Assembly: GCA_942492445.1 (NCBI GenBank)
Contig: CALOEW010000042.1
Span: 47,687 to 111,686, forward strand
Length of the DNA stretch: 64,000 bases
Origin: NORP240 sp942492445
GTDB taxonomy: Bacteria > Pseudomonadota > Gammaproteobacteria > Pseudomonadales > Pseudohongiellaceae
Reading direction: 5' to 3'
Shown: in pieces, positions 61,811-64,000 of the stretch
Layout: the number at the start of each line of letters is the position of its first letter
Position numbering within the stretch: the first letter of the stretch is position 1
The notes under the pieces: model-generated
Seen by the model: the letters and a program-made list of their open reading frames with translations, nothing else
Databases searched by the model: none
What the model was told of the DNA's origin: nothing
Program-made: the position numbers and the translations under genes

Positions 61811-62884
61811 TTACCGGCAGACACCAGCCACGTCCTTGGCGGACAATACGCCACCGGCACCAAATTCAATGGGCGGATTGACCAGGTCCCGCTCCAGCAG
61901 GCGGGTGCCGAAGGCTCCTTCCTGAGCCCAGAGAATGTCCCGATAACCGTTCGCTACCGTCAACGCAGCGCGGGTCAACAGACTGGTCTCCCCCACCTGG
62001 GCGCCGATGATGATGGGGATTCCCCTGCGGCGGGCTTGTTCGGCAACGGCCAATGACCGCAGTATCCCGCCCATCTTTGACACCCGCAGATTGACAATCC
62101 AGGACCCTGGCATTCCCTGCAATCTGTCGAAGTCGGACAGCCGGGTAAAGCTTTCGTCCAGGATGACCGGCAGTGCTATGGCGCTGGAGATAATACTGCA
62201 GCCTTCCAGCTGACCCCTGCCCAGAGGCTCTTCCAGCGCCGCGAATTCAAACTCGAGCCCGTTGATGTAAGCAACAGCCAGTGAGGGCTCGCTCCAGAGA
62301 TTGTTGGCATCGGCACGCACGCGGCAGCCCCCGCCGGATGCTCGACGGAACGTGGAGATGTTGGCGGCATCGATATCCGCCCTGCCAAACAACTTGATCT
62401 TGAAATCCCTTAGGCCGAACTGCAGGTACTGTTGCAACTGCGCCGCAAATACCTGGCTGGAGGAAGCGCCAATAACTGCGGAGTACTGGAAGGTTCCGCA
62501 CAGTTCGCAAAGTCCAAGCAGACTTTCTATCGAAGCATTCCCCTCACAGGCCAGGGCATTCAGTAACGCCAGTTCCACTGCACAGAACGCCGCCGGATTC
62601 TCGTCGATAGCGGTGCTGTTAACCTGTATCCATGCCTTCAGGTCTTCCACGCTGGTAATCCGCAGCCATTGCGCCTTATTTGCCTGAAAAAAGCTGAACG
62701 CTGACTGGACGGTTTCGCCGGTCACGTATTGCCTGGGACATCCCTCACCCTGCCCCGGCCGGCCCTTTCTCGTAGTAGCGGTCACCAGCACGCTCTGAGT
62801 CAGAGATCGGCTGGCTGTGGCGTGCTGAAAACTCACCTTCATGGGAATTTCCAGCACTTCCATTAGCAGACCATCAAGTTTCAT
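61811..62884 (-). CDS. Enolase superfamily enzyme (muconate cycloisomerase/dipeptide epimerase type)
   Basis: This 357-residue protein has the enolase-superfamily barrel of the muconate-lactonising subgroup: catalytic lysines in FKIKLFG, metal ligands in VRADANNLWS, FAALEEPLG and VILDESFTR, and a base lysine in NLRVSKMGGILRS. The subgroup includes dipeptide epimerases, N-succinylamino acid racemases and cycloisomerases; I cannot choose between them. A short repeat element separates it from the GH3-family gene upstream on the same strand. Confidence 0.85.
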   Translation of the reverse strand: MKLDGLLMEVLEIPMKVSFQHATASRSLTQSVLVTATTRKGRPGQGEGCPRQYVTGETVQSAFSFFQANKAQWLRITSVEDLKAWIQVNSTAIDENPAAFCAVELALLNALACEGNASIESLLGLCELCGTFQYSAVIGASSSQVFAAQLQQYLQFGLRDFKIKLFGRADIDAANISTFRRASGGGCRVRADANNLWSEPSLAVAYINGLEFEFAALEEPLGRGQLEGCSIISSAIALPVILDESFTRLSDFDRLQGMPGSWIVNLRVSKMGGILRSLAVAEQARRRGIPIIIGAQVGETSLLTRAALTVANGYRDILWAQEGAFGTRLLERDLVNPPIEFGAGGVLSAKDVAGVCR

Positions 62885-62904
62885 GGAACCAGGCTCCTGG
62901 AGTT

Positions 62905-62972
62905 AAGGAACCGTCGGTTGATCATGGCACAGACTCCCGCAGAGCAGCGTCACGATCAACCGGCGGTTCCTT
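62905..62972. mobile_element. Minimal MITE-like element overlapping the GH3-family gene end
   Basis: AAGGAACCGTCGGTTGATCA (from 62905) is mirrored at 62953-62972 (revcomp AAGGAACCGCCGGTTGATCG), about 18 of 20 bases. The centre holds CAGACTCCCGCAGAGCAG, also present in the element at 29200-29471. The element supplies the last 16 codons and the stop of the GH3-family gene. Confidence 0.75.
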
Positions 62973-64000
62973 GATAGCGTGCTGCATAAAGTCAAACTGA
63001 CAGTCCTGCTGTTGCTGCAGATGGAGGACCTTGAACTGGTTTTCTCTCTGCCCCAGTTGCAGGCAGTGGCGCATGTACCTGTCCGCCGTTCCCGGCTTCA
63101 GAAACACGACCCGGAGCGGTTTGAGTCGGCCGCTGTCACGCTTCGCGGCGTACTCGATATTGGAACACCGCAGACTGGTCTCTATCGCCTCAACGGCAAT
63201 GGGGCTGCTCTCGATGAACAGCGTGTATTCAAGATTTTCGGCACAGCCAAGCATGATAAAAAATGTAATCGAGGTGTGCTGCTGCCTGTTGAGACCCATG
63301 ATCGCCTGTACCAGCTGGCCTTCATAGAGCTTTTCTCCCGTAAGGCTGACAATGCCCTTGCCCTTCTGCAGAAAGCGAAGGGTCGGGGTGTTGTTGTACG
63401 CACCGGTTACCTCGACCAGGTCGTTTATGTGATACCGGTAAAGGCCGTTCTGAGTGGTGGCAAACACATAGTACCTTGCTCCCTGCTGCAGTTTCTCCAG
63501 CGTCAGAAACTCGGCGTCTCCCCGCTCCCAGCTCTGTTGTTCCACAAATTCGAAAAAGTTGAATTGCAGGGTAGGCACTTCCAGATTATCAAGGACATCA
63601 ACATTGATAGTGCCGCGAAATTCGCTGGACATATAGCCCACTTCAACCACACGGGTGGATTCCGACAGCCCTTCCCGGAGTTTATGCAGCAGGACGCCGC
63701 AACTCCCTCCCGTCCAGACATTAACCATTTTCAAGTCTGGCCAGAGATCGGAGAACAGAAGTTTACCGTTGCGGTCAAGCAGCTCTTCCAGCTCCACTGC
63801 TCTCCGGGGATTCACTACGGAAATTTCGCGCAGCAGATCCCGGGAGTTTTGCTCAATGGTTTTCTGTAATTGCAGAAGTGTGGTCGGATTGGCCGTGGCG
63901 ATCAGGGTGACATTTTTTTCCGCCATGGCGTAACGGGCAATGGCAAGATACTTTTCCTGGTAATCGGCGATGTCAAACACTTCAGACGGCACCAGGTACC
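62922..64000 (-). CDS. GH3-family acyl-adenylate ligase-like protein, C-terminal part (cut by window edge)
   Basis: The frame is open through the right edge; GTG 63992 is not a likely true start. At least 356 residues of a GH3 (auxin-responsive promoter) family protein are seen, with WTGGSCGVLLHKLREGLSES, VGYMSSEFRGTINVDVLD, YYVFATTQNGLYRYHINDLV (YRY...D motif) and IVSLTGEKLYEGQL. Plant GH3 enzymes conjugate acyl acids to amino acids by adenylation; bacterial members are little known. The C-terminal tail KEPPVDRDAALRESVP is encoded by the repeat element. The N-terminal nucleotide-binding part lies outside. Confidence 0.87.
   Translation of the reverse strand, partial: YLVPSEVFDIADYQEKYLAIARYAMAEKNVTLIATANPTTLLQLQKTIEQNSRDLLREISVVNPRRAVELEELLDRNGKLLFSDLWPDLKMVNVWTGGSCGVLLHKLREGLSESTRVVEVGYMSSEFRGTINVDVLDNLEVPTLQFNFFEFVEQQSWERGDAEFLTLEKLQQGARYYVFATTQNGLYRYHINDLVEVTGAYNNTPTLRFLQKGKGIVSLTGEKLYEGQLVQAIMGLNRQQHTSITFFIMLGCAENLEYTLFIESSPIAVEAIETSLRCSNIEYAAKRDSGRLKPLRVVFLKPGTADRYMRHCLQLGQRENQFKVLHLQQQQDCQFDFMQHAIKEPPVDRDAALRESVP

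Overview
This window reads as a chromosomal segment of a motile, polarly flagellated, probably aquatic gammaproteobacterium. The flagellar regulators are of the Pseudomonas/Vibrio kind (FleQ, FleS, FleR, FlhF, FleN, FliA, FlgM), and near-consensus sigma-54 promoters precede several flagellar units. I cannot name a genus from sequence alone. No rRNA, tRNA, CRISPR array, integrase or complete insertion sequence was seen.

Bases 1 to about 31,800 are one flagellar supercluster in four blocks. (1) flgJ(partial)-I-H-G-F-E-D-C-B on the minus strand: rod, hook and rings. (2) flgA-M-N on the plus strand, divergent from flgB. (3) fliG-fliM-fliO-P-Q-R-flhB-flhA-flhF-fleN-fliA on the minus strand: switch, export gate, placement and number control, sigma-28. 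(4) fleQ-fleS-fleR-fliE-F-H-I-J-K-fliN on the plus strand: regulatory cascade, MS ring, export ATPase, hook-length control and a second FliN-type protein. fliG has left its usual place between fliF and fliH, fliL is absent from its usual place before fliM, and the fliM product carries a second SpoA (FliN-type) domain. Flagellin, cap, motor and chemotaxis genes are outside the window.

Bases 31,800 to 64,000 are accessory and housekeeping genes. They include an EAL-like/HDOD protein, a secreted amidase with an extra C-terminal domain, a DUF3943 protein, a Tat-exported dienelactone hydrolase, a PD40 propeller protein, an acidic beta-helix protein, GNAT and aldo/keto reductase enzymes, a tandem M42-type peptidase, a Sua5-type threonylcarbamoyl-AMP synthase, MarC, TrhO, a sulfurtransferase, a DUF3014 protein, an M28 peptidase, a quinoprotein dehydrogenase, a GST, a PDZ/S41-like protein, a CYTH protein, an enolase-superfamily enzyme and a GH3-family ligase cut by the right edge. 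The most notable gene is an exported peroxiredoxin at 52877-53428 whose catalytic cysteine codon is an in-frame TGA followed by a hairpin fitting the bacterial SECIS consensus. It is a likely selenoprotein that ordinary gene calling would split in two.

Two features run through the whole window. First, a family of short repeats with ends like TTAAGGAACCTCTGAT occurs at a dozen or so places, some with inverted ends like miniature transposable elements; they overlap the stop codons of fliJ, flgN and fliN and encode the end of the GH3 protein. Second, at least 12 frameshifts interrupt otherwise well conserved genes (flgI, flhF, fliG, fliK, marC, the quinoprotein and the lectin-like gene), several in homopolymers. 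I read most of these as residual sequence error, though real decay cannot be excluded.
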